Assembly: GCF_004217555.1 (NCBI RefSeq)
Contig: NZ_SHKW01000001.1
Coordinates: 4,340,001-4,404,000 of the forward strand
Direction of reading: 5' to 3'
Source of the DNA: Edaphobacter modestus
GTDB taxonomy: Bacteria > Acidobacteriota > Terriglobia > Terriglobales > Acidobacteriaceae
DNA: 64,000 nucleotides
Positions within the stretch are counted from its first letter, which is position 1, and every line of letters begins with the position of its first letter. Below are positions 44,283-52,976 of the stretch, piece by piece. Below the pieces are notes generated by a model, which saw only the letters and a program-made list of their open reading frames with translations, was not told the DNA's origin and searched no databases. The position numbers and the translations under genes are program-made.

Positions 44283-45833
44283 TCAGATGGGGCTTAGGTG
44301 ATCGGCTAGGCGAACGGCAAGAGCGAGCAGGGTATGGGTGGGGTTGGAGAAGCCAGAGTTGGGATACACAGCCGCGCTGCAGACATAGCCGTTCTCCATG
44401 CCGTGAAGACGCAGATTGAGATCGACGACACCGTCCGACGGCGAAGACGAAACGCGCATGCCCCCCATATGGTGATAGTTGTCGCCGCATTTGAGCCGGA
44501 AACGATCATAAGAATCAAGATCGGGATCGGGAACCACGCGGGCAATGGAAGAGAGAGACCTCTGTGCCACCTTCACAAACGCGCGGATGGAGTCGATCTC
44601 ATTGTTGGAGACATGCCAGTCCAGCCGTGTTCGCAGCATGCCGAGCGAATCGCGGGTTTCGGAAAGAGTGATACTGCTCCTCGACAACGGATCCTGTTCG
44701 GTGTGAACGCCAAGCTCGATACGGCTGCGCGGAGCAACGTAGGCGCGGTGCTTGACCGAGTAACGATAGATCTGACGCGCGAGCAGAGGCGAATGGCGCA
44801 GCAGCGCGAACAGCTCAGACGAACTGGCCTGACGCCATTTTCCTCCCAGAAGCTTGCGCGCCGTAATCTTCAGCTGTCCGGCGATCGCTTCGGTATCGCC
44901 CTTGTAGAGAATCATCGCAGCGACATTGAGCGTGCGCTGCTGGGCCTGGACGCTCGGTGAGAGACGGAGCTTAGGCTGGTATTTGAAGCCGCGATGGAAG
45001 ATGTTGTCGAAGATGTTGTGAAACGTCGCCGCATTGAGAGGTTCAAGAGTAGCAGCTGGCGCGATGATGTGATCCTGGAAGTGGCGACCAAGCAGCCCCG
45101 ACCGGTTCCACGGCTTCTCCGCTTCCTCAGGCTGAAGGAAGAAGCGGCAGGATTCGATGCCTCCGAGCGCGAAGACAAACCGATCAGCCCTGAAGATCGT
45201 CTCGATGCCGGAGAGAGTTCTCGTTTTTACGCCGAGAATCTTTGGACCCTCGCGCACAAGGGCGATGGCGTTGGCATGAAGCCACAGGTCGACCTGCGAA
45301 GAATTTTCGAGCAGGTTGCGATGGAGGCGGCTGAAGTCTGGTTCAGGGCACCAGCGAGAGAAGAACGGTTCAAGCTCGGTGAAGAACGGAGACTGCAGGT
45401 TGAGCTCGCGCCAGACGGCCTCGTCGGAAAGCGTAGCGCGCGCGAGCCCTTCGAGGGCGATGGCGCGGGCATAGTAGGGTGCAAGCTCCTGCTTCGGGAA
45501 GGGCCAGCCGCTGCCGGGAACCCACTCGCGCGCTGTGAAGTCGGCGTCGTCGAGCTCGAGAATCTGCCCTCCCCATCGGGTGGTCGTTCCGCCTTTGGCG
45601 CGAAAACGCCCAATGTGGACGCCGTTATGCGGCAGACCGGTAATCTCGCTCCGATAAGGCTCCTGAGAGGCATCTTCTATTCCCGGACCTCCTCCCTCAA
45701 GCATAAGAACTCGTTTCCCCTGCCGAACCAACTCTACGGCCAGGACAATTCCAGCAGCCCCTGCGCCGACAATGCAGACATCGGCGGGTTGCATGGTGGA
45801 TTCGGGCAGGCCCTGCATCAGGTCGTGAATCAA
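44283..45833 (-). CDS. GMC-family FAD oxidoreductase
   Basis: The protein has 516 residues. FAD-binding Rossmann motif VCIVGAGAAGIVLAVELVRQ at about 19-38. GMC signatures include KGGTTTRWGGQILELDDADF. The C-terminal active-site region has NYHHMGGMRVSS (catalytic HH pair), and VYPNSGFSNPTHTLLALAVR matches the FAD/substrate loop (GSAxFPTSGxxNPTxTIxAL). GMC enzymes oxidise alcohols or sugars. The upstream GGGAGA supports ATG 45833. It pairs with the aldo/keto reductase; similar pairs occur in polysaccharide loci, but no glycosyltransferase is adjacent here. Confidence 0.9.
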   Translation of the reverse strand: MIHDLMQGLPESTMQPADVCIVGAGAAGIVLAVELVRQGKRVLMLEGGGPGIEDASQEPYRSEITGLPHNGVHIGRFRAKGGTTTRWGGQILELDDADFTAREWVPGSGWPFPKQELAPYYARAIALEGLARATLSDEAVWRELNLQSPFFTELEPFFSRWCPEPDFSRLHRNLLENSSQVDLWLHANAIALVREGPKILGVKTRTLSGIETIFRADRFVFALGGIESCRFFLQPEEAEKPWNRSGLLGRHFQDHIIAPAATLEPLNAATFHNIFDNIFHRGFKYQPKLRLSPSVQAQQRTLNVAAMILYKGDTEAIAGQLKITARKLLGGKWRQASSSELFALLRHSPLLARQIYRYSVKHRAYVAPRSRIELGVHTEQDPLSRSSITLSETRDSLGMLRTRLDWHVSNNEIDSIRAFVKVAQRSLSSIARVVPDPDLDSYDRFRLKCGDNYHHMGGMRVSSSPSDGVVDLNLRLHGMENGYVCSAAVYPNSGFSNPTHTLLALAVRLADHLSPI

Positions 45834-46136
45834 ATCTGGAATCTCCCGGAATGCGAACGATATTCGTGCAGGCCAAAGGCTTCGGCTGCAGAGGAGTTGA
45901 GTAGGGAAGGAGTAAACGTGTGCTTCGTTATAGATGTCGATGGGGAGGAGGCATTTAACCGGGATTATATCGATGAGAGAAGAATTTCAGAACCCGCCTT
46001 CACCAGAAGAGCTCTTCGACCTCGAGCGAGCCGCATAGGAACAGGCCATTCCAAGGAGGATGTTTCGGCCGGACCTCTGCGTATCGATCCAGTAAGGATC
46101 GAAGCCCACGCCGTTCTGAAGGTTTTTGATGAGATG
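45834..46136. other. 300-bp gap before tRNA-Val
   Basis: No supportable gene. A long plus-strand frame (44994-46142) crosses this region, but it is antisense to the GMC gene and its translation has no domain. The segment probably contains the promoter of the GMC/AKR operon. Confidence 0.35.
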
Positions 46137-46213
46137 TGGTAGGCACGAGCGGATTCGAACCGCTGACCTCTACCGTGTCAAGGTAGCGCTCTAACCAACT
46201 GAGCTACGCGCCT
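46137..46213 (-). tRNA. tRNA-Val (anticodon GAC)
   Basis: The minus strand folds as a 77-nt tRNA with encoded CCA. Acceptor stem AGGCGCG/CGTGCCT (one G-U pair). D arm contains AGCTCAGTTGGTTAGAGC. Anticodon stem TACC/GGTA with loop TTGACAC, anticodon GAC. T loop TTCGAAT. Confidence 0.95.
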
Positions 46214-46323
46214 GTGTTCCGTTTGTCTAGTCTAATGGGAACGAGGGCTGAGAGCAACCTCACCTCCGAAAACGTATCTTCGGAACGCGCCTCGGCTTTC
46301 ATTTACGATGAACGTTAGCGACC

Positions 46324-46893
46324 GTGCCGTTCCTCTCTCAAGTTCGAGCAACACCGAATCTCCTCACCCTGATGCGGCTGTTCATCTTGCCGTTTCTGGT
46401 GATCACGATTCTCGACAACAATTACCCGGCCGCCTTCGCTCTCTTTGTTCTTGCGGGAATTACGGATGCTCTCGATGGTCTTCTCGCGCGCTGGCTGAGT
46501 CAACGAACGACCCTCGGCCTCTACATGGATCCCATCGCGGACAAGCTTCTCCTCAGCACACTCTTTATTGTGCTTACCTACGCCGGACTGATTCCCCGCT
46601 ATGTGACGGTTTTGGTCTTCAGCAGGGATCTGGGAATCCTTTTGATCTCCACCCTCCTGTTTGCCACAGGCACCCTGCGGGACTTCCGCCCCAGCCTGTT
46701 GGGGAAACTTAACACGCTGGTGCAAATCCTGGGAGTAGCCTCCGTCCTTCTGGATAGGCTATGGCCAATGGCATGGCTCAACGCGCTTACAGGAGGACTG
46801 CTGAAAGTGATCGCTCTTCTCGCGCCCGTCTCCGCAGCTCAGTATGCGTGGATCGTCATTAGAAGGGTCAACTCCGACCCGGCTGCCGCTTAG
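46324..46893 (+). CDS. pgsA: CDP-alcohol phosphatidyltransferase (PgsA-like)
   Basis: The protein has 189 residues with a GTG start and several membrane helices. The family motif D-x2-DG-x2-AR-x8-G-x3-D-x3-D is complete in DALDGLLARW and GLYMDPIADKL. It transfers a phosphatidyl group from CDP-diacylglycerol to an alcohol, most likely glycerol-3-phosphate for phosphatidylglycerol synthesis. NLLTLMRLFILPFLV is the typical N-terminal signature. Cardiolipin or inositol variants cannot be excluded from sequence alone. It overlaps the 3' end of the small minus-strand gene by 4 bp (convergent). Confidence 0.88.
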   Translation: MPFLSQVRATPNLLTLMRLFILPFLVITILDNNYPAAFALFVLAGITDALDGLLARWLSQRTTLGLYMDPIADKLLLSTLFIVLTYAGLIPRYVTVLVFSRDLGILLISTLLFATGTLRDFRPSLLGKLNTLVQILGVASVLLDRLWPMAWLNALTGGLLKVIALLAPVSAAQYAWIVIRRVNSDPAAA

Positions 46894-47054
46894 TTCTCCT
46901 CTTCCGCGGCTTCGGCCTCGACCTCCTCTTCGATTGCAATATCACTAAATTCAGTTGAATCAAAAATTTCGCCGCAGCTTTGGCACTCGACGAATTCGGC
47001 CTCCTCGGTCCGGGAGACAATCTTGACGATGGGGTGTTTGCAGTGGGTGGTCAT
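46890..47054 (-). CDS. 54-residue acidic protein with zinc-ribbon-like Cys/His
   Basis: I start at ATG 47054 (MTTHCKHPIVKIVSRTE); the frame upstream to 47159 looks non-coding. The N-terminal THCKH and the later ECQSCGEIFD give a Cys/His set compatible with one zinc site. The C-terminal 20 residues are almost pure Glu/Ala (EEEVEAEAAEEE). Small proteins of this pattern are widespread in Acidobacteria, but I know of no function. Confidence 0.6.
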   Translation of the reverse strand: MTTHCKHPIVKIVSRTEEAEFVECQSCGEIFDSTEFSDIAIEEEVEAEAAEEEN

Positions 47055-47343
47055 GGATCGAAAATTAGAATTTAGGAATAAGTTGGTTGGATTCTGCCCG
47101 TGTCCGTTCAGGTTGTCAACCTGAGGCGAGATTCGATGCGATTCCTCTTGGATCGTCACTGCAGCGATCCCTGGCGATCCTGTTCCCCGGCGGACGGAGG
47201 TTGAATCCAGCTTGCGGCCGCCTTCCTCCGGACGTACACTATGGAATGAAGGTCTGCGACCGTGAGAACGTAGAATGCAGGGTTAAGCGCATCCCATTGT
47301 TATCTAAGGGGATTATCTCCGGCAGCAGGTTCATCGAGCACAC
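47055..47343. other. Divergent promoter region between small zinc protein and Rrf2 regulator
   Basis: These 289 bp separate the minus-strand 54-residue protein from rrf2. A weak inverted repeat ATCCC (47291-47295)/GGGAT (47309-47313) lies about 30 bp before the rrf2 start. It might be an operator, but it does not match the E. coli IscR consensus. No gene seen. Confidence 0.35.
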
Positions 47344-47808
47344 ATGCTTCGGCTGACGAAAAAAGCGGATTACGGACTGATGGCCCTGAAGTATCTGGCC
47401 GAGCAGACGAGCGGCTCCGCGCACAGCGCCAAGGATATCGCCGAGGCATATCACATTCCCCCGCAGCTTCTGGCCAAGATTCTACAAACATTGGCCAAGG
47501 GTGGCTTGCTGGTCTCGCATGCGGGAACCAACGGCGGTTACGCGCTGGCCCGGCCGGCGAAAGAGATCTCCGCCTTCGAGGTCATTCGCGCCATCGATGG
47601 CCCCTTGTTCATCACCAGTTGCATTACCATCCACGGCGCCTGCGATCTAACCAGTACCTGCACCATCAAGGAACCGCTGCGGAAGGTAAACGACAGCATC
47701 AAGGAGCTGTTGAGCGGCATCTACATTGGAGACCTCGCTGAAACTGGAGATGGCGAACATCCGTCGGCCAACGCCGTCGGCGGCGGTCTGGTCTCAATCG
47801 CCCTTTAG
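47344..47808 (+). CDS. iscR: Rrf2-family (IscR-like) Fe-S regulator
   Basis: A 154-residue winged-helix protein, N terminus MLRLTKKADYGLMALKYLAE and recognition region IPPQLLAKILQTLAKGGLLV. Three cysteines in SCITIHGACDLTSTC have the C-x7-C-x5-C spacing typical of cluster ligands in Rrf2 proteins. It precedes the cysteine desulfurase gene by 58 bp, so it is the likely [Fe-S]-sensing repressor of this isc cluster. The symbol follows context and Cys pattern; it could be another Rrf2 subgroup. Confidence 0.88.
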   Translation: MLRLTKKADYGLMALKYLAEQTSGSAHSAKDIAEAYHIPPQLLAKILQTLAKGGLLVSHAGTNGGYALARPAKEISAFEVIRAIDGPLFITSCITIHGACDLTSTCTIKEPLRKVNDSIKELLSGIYIGDLAETGDGEHPSANAVGGGLVSIAL

Positions 47809-47866
47809 GCGATAGACCCTACAACAACAAAGATTGAAGCAACAGAAAGTCAGGAGTGGGAACCTT

Positions 47867-49141
47867 ATGAGCACCAATGGAACCGGAGTCGTTATCGCAG
47901 AGTCGGCAACGCAGCTGCCGGAAGGAGTGCGCCTTCCGATTTACATGGACAACCACGCCACGACGCCGCTCGATCCGAGGGTTCTCGAAGCGATGATGCC
48001 CTATTTGACCGGCATCTTCGGCAACGCTGCCAGCCGCAATCACAGCTTCGGCTGGGAGGCGGAGAAGGCCGTTGAGAAGGCCCGCGAACAAGTGGCCAAG
48101 TTGATTGGCGCCACCGCAAAAGAGATCATCTTTACCTCAGGCGCCACCGAATCGAACAACCTCGCACTCAAGGGCATCGCCGAGATGTATCGCGAGCGTG
48201 GCAATCACATCATCACCCAGGTCACCGAGCACAAGGCCGTTCTGGATACGTGTAAGAAGCTTGAGAAACAGGGCTATCGGGTTACCTATCTTCCGGTCCA
48301 GGCAGATGGTCTGGTCGACATTGAAGACCTCAAGCGCGCGATGGACGACAAAACCATTCTTGTCTCGCTCATGTATGCCAATAACGAGATTGGCGTCATC
48401 CAGCCCATTCGCGAGATTGGCGCACTCTGCCACGAGAAGGGAATTCTGTTCCATACCGACGGAGTGCAGGCAGTCGGCAAGATTCCCGTCGATGTGCAGA
48501 AGGACAACATCGATGTCCTCAGCCTGAGCGGTCACAAGATCTACGGACCCAAGGGTGTGGGGGCGCTTTACGTTCGCCGCCGTAACCCCCGTGTGCAGAT
48601 CTCCGAGCAGATCAACGGCGGTGGTCACGAGCGCGGCATGCGCTCAGGCACGCTGAATGTTCCCGGAATTGTCGGTCTCGGAGCCGCCTGCGAGATCGCC
48701 ATGAACGAGATGGAGGCCGAGGCCAAGCGCGAGCAGGAGCTGCGCGATTATCTCAAGAAGAAGCTCGAGAACGCGCTCGACTATGTTCACGTCAACGGAA
48801 ACATGGACCATCATCTTCCCGGCAACCTCAACATGAGCTTCGTCTATGTAGAGGGCGAGAGCCTGCTGATGGGGATCAACGACATTGCCGTCTCGTCGGG
48901 TTCGGCCTGCACTTCAGCCACACTGGAACCGAGCTATGTCCTCAAGGCGCTCGGTCTCGGCGATGATGTCGCGCACAGCTCCATCCGGTTCGGTCTGGGA
49001 CGCTTCAACACCAAGGCTGAAGTGGATTACGTCTCCGACAAGATCATCGACGTCGTGCAGAAGCTTCGCGAGTTGAGCCCGCTTTACGAAATGGTCAAGG
49101 AAGGCATCGACCTCACGAAGATCGAGTGGGCGGCGCACTAA
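47867..49141 (+). CDS. iscS: Cysteine desulfurase IscS/NifS
   Basis: The protein has 424 residues from ATG 47867 (AGGAG at 47852-47856); a start at 47834 is less likely. A PLP enzyme that removes sulfur from cysteine for Fe-S cluster assembly. Family motifs: YMDNHATTPLDPRVLEAM, TSGATESNNLALKG, HTDGVQAVGKIPVDV, the PLP lysine in LSLSGHKIYGPKGVG, and the active-site Cys in SSGSACTSATLEPSYVLKAL. Complete and apparently functional. It is followed by a strong terminator hairpin, separating it from the iscU half of the cluster. Confidence 0.96.
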   Translation: MSTNGTGVVIAESATQLPEGVRLPIYMDNHATTPLDPRVLEAMMPYLTGIFGNAASRNHSFGWEAEKAVEKAREQVAKLIGATAKEIIFTSGATESNNLALKGIAEMYRERGNHIITQVTEHKAVLDTCKKLEKQGYRVTYLPVQADGLVDIEDLKRAMDDKTILVSLMYANNEIGVIQPIREIGALCHEKGILFHTDGVQAVGKIPVDVQKDNIDVLSLSGHKIYGPKGVGALYVRRRNPRVQISEQINGGGHERGMRSGTLNVPGIVGLGAACEIAMNEMEAEAKREQELRDYLKKKLENALDYVHVNGNMDHHLPGNLNMSFVYVEGESLLMGINDIAVSSGSACTSATLEPSYVLKALGLGDDVAHSSIRFGLGRFNTKAEVDYVSDKIIDVVQKLRELSPLYEMVKEGIDLTKIEWAAH

Positions 49142-49166
49142 ACCGACACAGATCACAGTTCCTCAG

Positions 49167-49196
49167 ACAGGCGCGGCTCGATGCCGCGCCTGTTTC
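49167..49196 (+). terminator. Intrinsic terminator after iscS
   Basis: Perfect 10-bp hairpin: ACAGGCGCGG (49167-49176), 7-nt loop, CCGCGCCTGT (49184-49193), followed by a short T run (TTTCG). It lies 26 bp after the iscS stop. Confidence 0.75.
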
Positions 49197-49278
49197 GTGC
49201 TGTGAGCCATCGTTCCTAACCCGTTCTGCCGTCTAAATTCATGCCGCAGCTTCTGCGATACTCTTGCGGCACACTCGA

Positions 49279-50730
49279 ATGTCAAAGCTCGTTCGTCTCT
49301 TTACCTCGTTGCTTTTTCTGTTCCTGTTGCCGGCCCGCTATGCCGGTGGATACTCCCTGCTCACCCATGAGCAACTCATCGACCTCACATGGGAAGCCTC
49401 GATCGTTCCTCTGCTCAAGAGCCGTTACCCTACTTTGACCGACGCTCAGTTGGAGCATGCTCGAGCCTATGCCTACGGCGGTTGCGTCATTCAGGACATC
49501 GGGTATTATCCGTTCGGCGATTCCTTCTTCTCCGATCTCACCCACTACGTTCGTTCGGGAGATTTCGTCGTCAATCTCTTCCGCAATGCAGGAAACGCAG
49601 ACGAACTGGCGTTTGCTGTTGGAGCCTTGTCTCATTACATCGGCGACAGCGTCGGTCACGCCGACTCGACGAATCTGGCAGTTCCAGTGGAGTTCCCAAA
49701 GCTGGGGCAACGATATGGCCGCTCCGTGAACTATGCGGAAGGGAAATCGCAGCACATCCGAACCGAGTTTGCGTTCGACATCAACGAGATCTCCCGTGGC
49801 CGCTTCGCGCCGGTCCACTATCTCCGACACGTTGGCCTCGAGGTTCCGCAACGCCAGCTTGAACTGGCCTTTTACCAGACCTATGGACTTGCCGAGGATT
49901 TCTCGGCCGGGAAGGGCCGCAGAGTCAATGTGCGTGGGTATCGCTTTGCAGTACGCAACTTCATTCCTCGAATCGCCTATGCGGTGACCCTGCTGCATCG
50001 TCATTCAGAGCCGCCTGTTGTCGATTCTCCCGATCTTCAGCGGCTCGCCTCGGAGCTTTCTACGGTCGCGTCGAAGAACCATTGGGATCTCTATCGCAGG
50101 CGAGCCGGCATCGGAACCTACAGTCTCGCGGGCGTTCTCTATGTTCTTCCAAGGATCGGGCCGCTCAAGCTGGCTGCGGTCAAAGGTCCGCATGCCGATA
50201 CCGATCGGGATTACATACACTCGGTTTTGCGTTCGACCGATGCGTTGAACTTCACGGTTCGGCGCTTTACTCCCCCTCCTGCAACACGTCTCAGCGCAGC
50301 CAAGGCGGCCGCGAAAGATGTGAACTCGCAACCACCGCCCACCGACCCTTTGCCTGCAAAACTCGGGGCTGGCCAAACGGTTCCACGCGGGTCTTCCGAT
50401 CCCCGACACCCGTTGAGAAATCGTGATCTGGACACGGGCAGCGTCGTTCGTCCAGGCGGATATCCGCTGACCGACGCAACCTACTGCCGTCTCGTGCACC
50501 GTCTTGCGGCGAACCCGGCGCAGCCGGTTCCCCCTGGTATCAAGGCGGATATTCTGGCTTACTACGCGGATCGTGATGTGAACTTCGCAACGAAGACTCA
50601 TCCCGCGGCGTGGAAGACCTTGCAGGCCGATCTGGCTACCTTGCAGACGATCCCAACCAACAATGAGCCGCTGCCTTATCCGACCTATGGCTCCGATGAG
50701 GGCGATCCGAGCGGAGATGCGACATACTGA
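49279..50730 (+). CDS. Secreted zinc-dependent phospholipase C-like protein
   Basis: The protein has 483 residues from ATG 49279, with a signal peptide (LVRLFTSLLFLFLLPARYAG). The mature N terminus YSLLTHEQLIDLTWEASIVP fits the zinc-dependent PLC/S1-P1 nuclease-type helical fold. Metal-ligand candidates are the His of THEQ, the Asp of VIQDIGYYPFGDS and GALSHYIGDSVGHADSTN. The C-terminal 150 residues are Pro/Ala-rich with a helical tail (ADILAYYADRDVNFATK). It sits between iscS and iscU without an obvious role in Fe-S biology. The enzymatic activity is inferred from motifs. Confidence 0.78.
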   Translation: MSKLVRLFTSLLFLFLLPARYAGGYSLLTHEQLIDLTWEASIVPLLKSRYPTLTDAQLEHARAYAYGGCVIQDIGYYPFGDSFFSDLTHYVRSGDFVVNLFRNAGNADELAFAVGALSHYIGDSVGHADSTNLAVPVEFPKLGQRYGRSVNYAEGKSQHIRTEFAFDINEISRGRFAPVHYLRHVGLEVPQRQLELAFYQTYGLAEDFSAGKGRRVNVRGYRFAVRNFIPRIAYAVTLLHRHSEPPVVDSPDLQRLASELSTVASKNHWDLYRRRAGIGTYSLAGVLYVLPRIGPLKLAAVKGPHADTDRDYIHSVLRSTDALNFTVRRFTPPPATRLSAAKAAAKDVNSQPPPTDPLPAKLGAGQTVPRGSSDPRHPLRNRDLDTGSVVRPGGYPLTDATYCRLVHRLAANPAQPVPPGIKADILAYYADRDVNFATKTHPAAWKTLQADLATLQTIPTNNEPLPYPTYGSDEGDPSGDATY

Positions 50731-50890
50731 GAATCTCAGGGTGTCGATTGGCTGTTTTACTGCTGAAGCGTAAGATAATAAACCTCTTTTCCAGGGAGAG
50801 TGCAGCATTTATCGGAGTTAGATAAAACCATGATCATCATGGCGCACCCAAACAATAAGAGTTATCATCTAAACAAGCGAGGACTTTCCC

Positions 50891-51313
50891 ATGGCATATA
50901 GCGACAAGGTCGTAGACCATTACAACAATCCGAGGAACGTCGGCACGCTCGACAAGAGTGCACAGGAGGTCGGAACGGGCCTTGTTGGCGCACCGGAGTG
51001 CGGCGATGTGATGCGCCTGCAGATCAAGGTAAATCCTGAGACGCAGGTGATTGAGGAAGCGAAGTTCAAGACCTTCGGTTGCGGCTCAGCGATTGCTTCG
51101 AGTTCTCTGGCGACCGAGTGGGTCAAGGGTAAGACTGTAGCCGAAGCTATGGCCATCTCGAACACCGATATCGTCAAGGAGCTTGCGCTTCCTCCTGTCA
51201 AGATTCATTGCTCAGTTCTGGCGGAAGACGCCATCCGTGCCGCGATCGGCGACTGGAAGAAGAAGAACAGCGTCGACGAGACCGAAGCGGTTGCTGTCGC
51301 CGTAGCCCACTAA
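50891..51313 (+). CDS. iscU: Fe-S cluster scaffold IscU
   Basis: The protein has 140 residues. It accepts sulfur from IscS and assembles [2Fe-2S]/[4Fe-4S] clusters. Start MAYSDKVVDHYNNPRNVGTL. The three ligand cysteines are in GAPECGDVMRLQI, KTFGCGSAIASSS and VKIHCSVLAEDAIRAAI; the LPPVK site recognised by HscA is also present (LALPPVKIHCS). GAGGA precedes the ATG. The C-terminal tail (DETEAVAVAVAH) is slightly longer than usual. Confidence 0.96.
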   Translation: MAYSDKVVDHYNNPRNVGTLDKSAQEVGTGLVGAPECGDVMRLQIKVNPETQVIEEAKFKTFGCGSAIASSSLATEWVKGKTVAEAMAISNTDIVKELALPPVKIHCSVLAEDAIRAAIGDWKKKNSVDETEAVAVAVAH

Positions 51314-51338
51314 GGCTTTTGTTTCCGTTACATCGCGC

Positions 51339-51381
51339 CCCCGCGCCTGGCGATGGATTTCGCGAGTCGCGGGGTGCTTTT
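51339..51381 (+). terminator. Possible weak terminator between iscU and iscA
   Basis: CCCCGCG (51339-51345) pairs with CGCGGGG (51368-51374) across a 22-nt loop and is followed by TGCTTTT. The loop is long, so this is a tentative call. Confidence 0.3.
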
Positions 51382-51472
51382 GCATCATCAGAAAGTTATG
51401 AGATTCCCGCGGTGCTTCCTCCCGCATCTGTAGACGTCTTCCGTGGGACGCAAGTCACGGTGAGGTTCTTCT

Positions 51473-51970
51473 ATGTCCATGGTTTCTATCCAACCAACGA
51501 CTTCGCAGAGCGCTTCGGTGGCTGAAGCCGAGCAGTCCCGGGATCCGCTTGCGGGGATGACTCTGCTGAACGCCGAGGGACAGCAACCTCGTGCGAAGGC
51601 CGCTGTCGAGATCACGAAGAACGCTCTGAAGCGCATCCGCGTGGCCATGTCAAAGGAGGGAGTCTCTCCCGAGCAGGGCGGGCTGCGCCTCGGCGTAATG
51701 GGAGGCGGCTGCTCCGGCCTGAGCTACTCGATCCGATTCGATTCTCAGCCGCGGGAACGCGACCGGGTCTTTATCTTTGGCGCGGGGATCGAGACGCCTG
51801 GCGATACCACGGGTTCGGCTCCGGTCCGGGTCTTCGTCGATCCGAAGAGCTTTCTCTACCTGGCCGGAATGGTTCTGGACTTTGAAGAGACGCTGATGCG
51901 CCAGGGGTTCAACTTCATCAATCCGAATTCGACGAAGAGCTGTGGATGTGGCTCGAGTTTTACGGCCTGA
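51473..51970 (+). CDS. iscA: A-type Fe-S carrier protein (IscA/ErpA family)
   Basis: The protein has 165 residues, longer than the usual 105-125 because of a 45-residue Ser/Gln/Ala-rich N-terminal extension. The HesB/IscA core starts AVEITKNALKRIRVAMSKE. The three conserved cysteines are in GGGCSGLSY and the C-terminal TKSCGCGSSF. It delivers Fe-S clusters to target proteins. The N-terminal extension is unusual; the in-frame Met at residue 29 (MTLLNAEG) could be the true start, but GAGG precedes 51473. Confidence 0.92.
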   Translation: MSMVSIQPTTSQSASVAEAEQSRDPLAGMTLLNAEGQQPRAKAAVEITKNALKRIRVAMSKEGVSPEQGGLRLGVMGGGCSGLSYSIRFDSQPRERDRVFIFGAGIETPGDTTGSAPVRVFVDPKSFLYLAGMVLDFEETLMRQGFNFINPNSTKSCGCGSSFTA

Positions 51971-52094
51971 GGTACCCCCTCCTCGAGTGGATGGTAAATC
52001 GTTTTGTTTGTTTAGTTTAGTTGAAATTAGACCTGCAAAATATTCGAAACAAAGGGGTTAAGTACTAAAATATTGGATTGACAGGCTTTATTGG

Positions 52095-52124
52095 AAAGCC
52101 CCGGATTTTGGTCTGGGGCTTTTT
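52095..52124 (+). terminator. Intrinsic terminator downstream of iscA
   Basis: AAAGCCCC (52095-52102) pairs with GGGGCTTT (52115-52122) around a 12-nt loop, followed by a T run. It is a classic rho-independent terminator 125 bp after the iscA stop. Confidence 0.8.
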
Positions 52125-52226
52125 CTCTTCTGGTTTTAATTGTAGCTGGAGGAAGGGAACTAATCGGCACTTGGATGTCATTTTGTTTGTTGGGGTTAGG
52201 CTGGTTTGGGGCTTGACAGGTTTGCG

Positions 52227-52526
52227 TGCGGGTCTGCGGGGCGGGCCGGGTTCGAGCTGTGCTCGAATGGCCCACTCATGTGATGAGACTGCATGAATGG
52301 GGCACCCGATGGGTGGATTTGAGCGAAGAGTAGGGGCCAGCCGATAAAGATGTTTGGTGAGGTTTGAGGACTGGAAAAGCAACCGCAGGTCCTTCGACTG
52401 CGTGGTTCGCAAAATGCGCGAACCACTTCGCTCAGGATGACATGTTTTCGGGTATCGGGCAGCTTCGCGCTTTTGCGCGAATGTCACGCGATGGTCGGTG
52501 GGTTGGAATTGTATGGGCCACCTGCC
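52227..52526. repeat. 300-bp direct repeat, copy 1
   Basis: Almost identical to 52582-52878, with a handful of substitutions and 1-nt indels (for example TAGGGG/TGGGG, TTTTGCGCG/TTTGCGCG). Begins TGCGGGTCTGCGG and ends GGGCCACCTGCC. It contains a small hairpin TGGTTCGC-aaaat-GCGCGAACCA and one copy of the short dispersed repeat. No gene lies within it. Confidence 0.92.
52251..52309. repeat. Short dispersed repeat, copy 1 of 4
   Basis: Core: TTCGAG...CTCGAA hairpin, then TGGCCCAC, a variable hairpin-like middle and GGGGCACCC. Embedded in the 300-bp repeat. Confidence 0.75.
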
Positions 52527-52581
52527 TGACTAAGATTTGTCATCCTGAGCAAAGTTGGGCACACGGCACACGGCACCCGGC

Positions 52582-52878
52582 TGCGGGTCTGCGGGGCGGG
52601 CCGGGTTCGAGCTGCGCTCGAATGGCCCACTCATGCGATGAGACTGCATGAATGGGGCACCCGATGGGTGGATTTGAGCGAAGAGTGGGGCCAGCCGATA
52701 AAGATGTTTGGTGAGGTTTGAGGACTGGAAAAGCAACCGCAGGTCCTTCGACTGCGTGGTTCGCAAAATGCGCGAACCACTTCGCTCAGGATGACATGTT
52801 TTCGGGTATCGGGCAGCTTCGCGCTTTGCGCGAATGTCACGCGATGGTCGGTGGGTTGGAATGTATGGGCCACCTGCC
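52582..52878. repeat. 300-bp direct repeat, copy 2
   Basis: Second tandem-like copy, separated from copy 1 by 55 bp. It is slightly shorter than copy 1. Near-identity shows a recent duplication or ongoing gene-conversion-like homogenisation. Confidence 0.92.
52606..52663. repeat. Short dispersed repeat, copy 2 of 4
   Basis: Same core as copy 1 (TTCGAGCTGCGCTCGAA, TGGCCCAC, GGGGCACCC), inside the second 300-bp repeat. Confidence 0.75.
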
Positions 52879-52976
52879 ACGGCTTCAAGTCGTGCCCTTG
52901 AGCGGGCGGGTGCGCTTGCGGCGCGACGCTGATGGATGGGTGATTTGGGTGGGTTCGTTACGGGAGGGCCGAGGGG

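Noticed and set aside
44994..46142. 382-codon plus-strand frame
   Set aside because: Antisense to the GMC oxidoreductase and crosses into the tRNA-Val region; no recognisable protein.
52227..52878. CRISPR-like array
   Set aside because: Only two long copies with a single 55-bp spacer; no short regularly spaced repeats and no cas genes.
52065..52880. Several minus-strand frames repeated in both 300-bp copies
   Set aside because: The repeated peptides are simply the duplicated DNA; they contain hairpin sequence and lack start signals.
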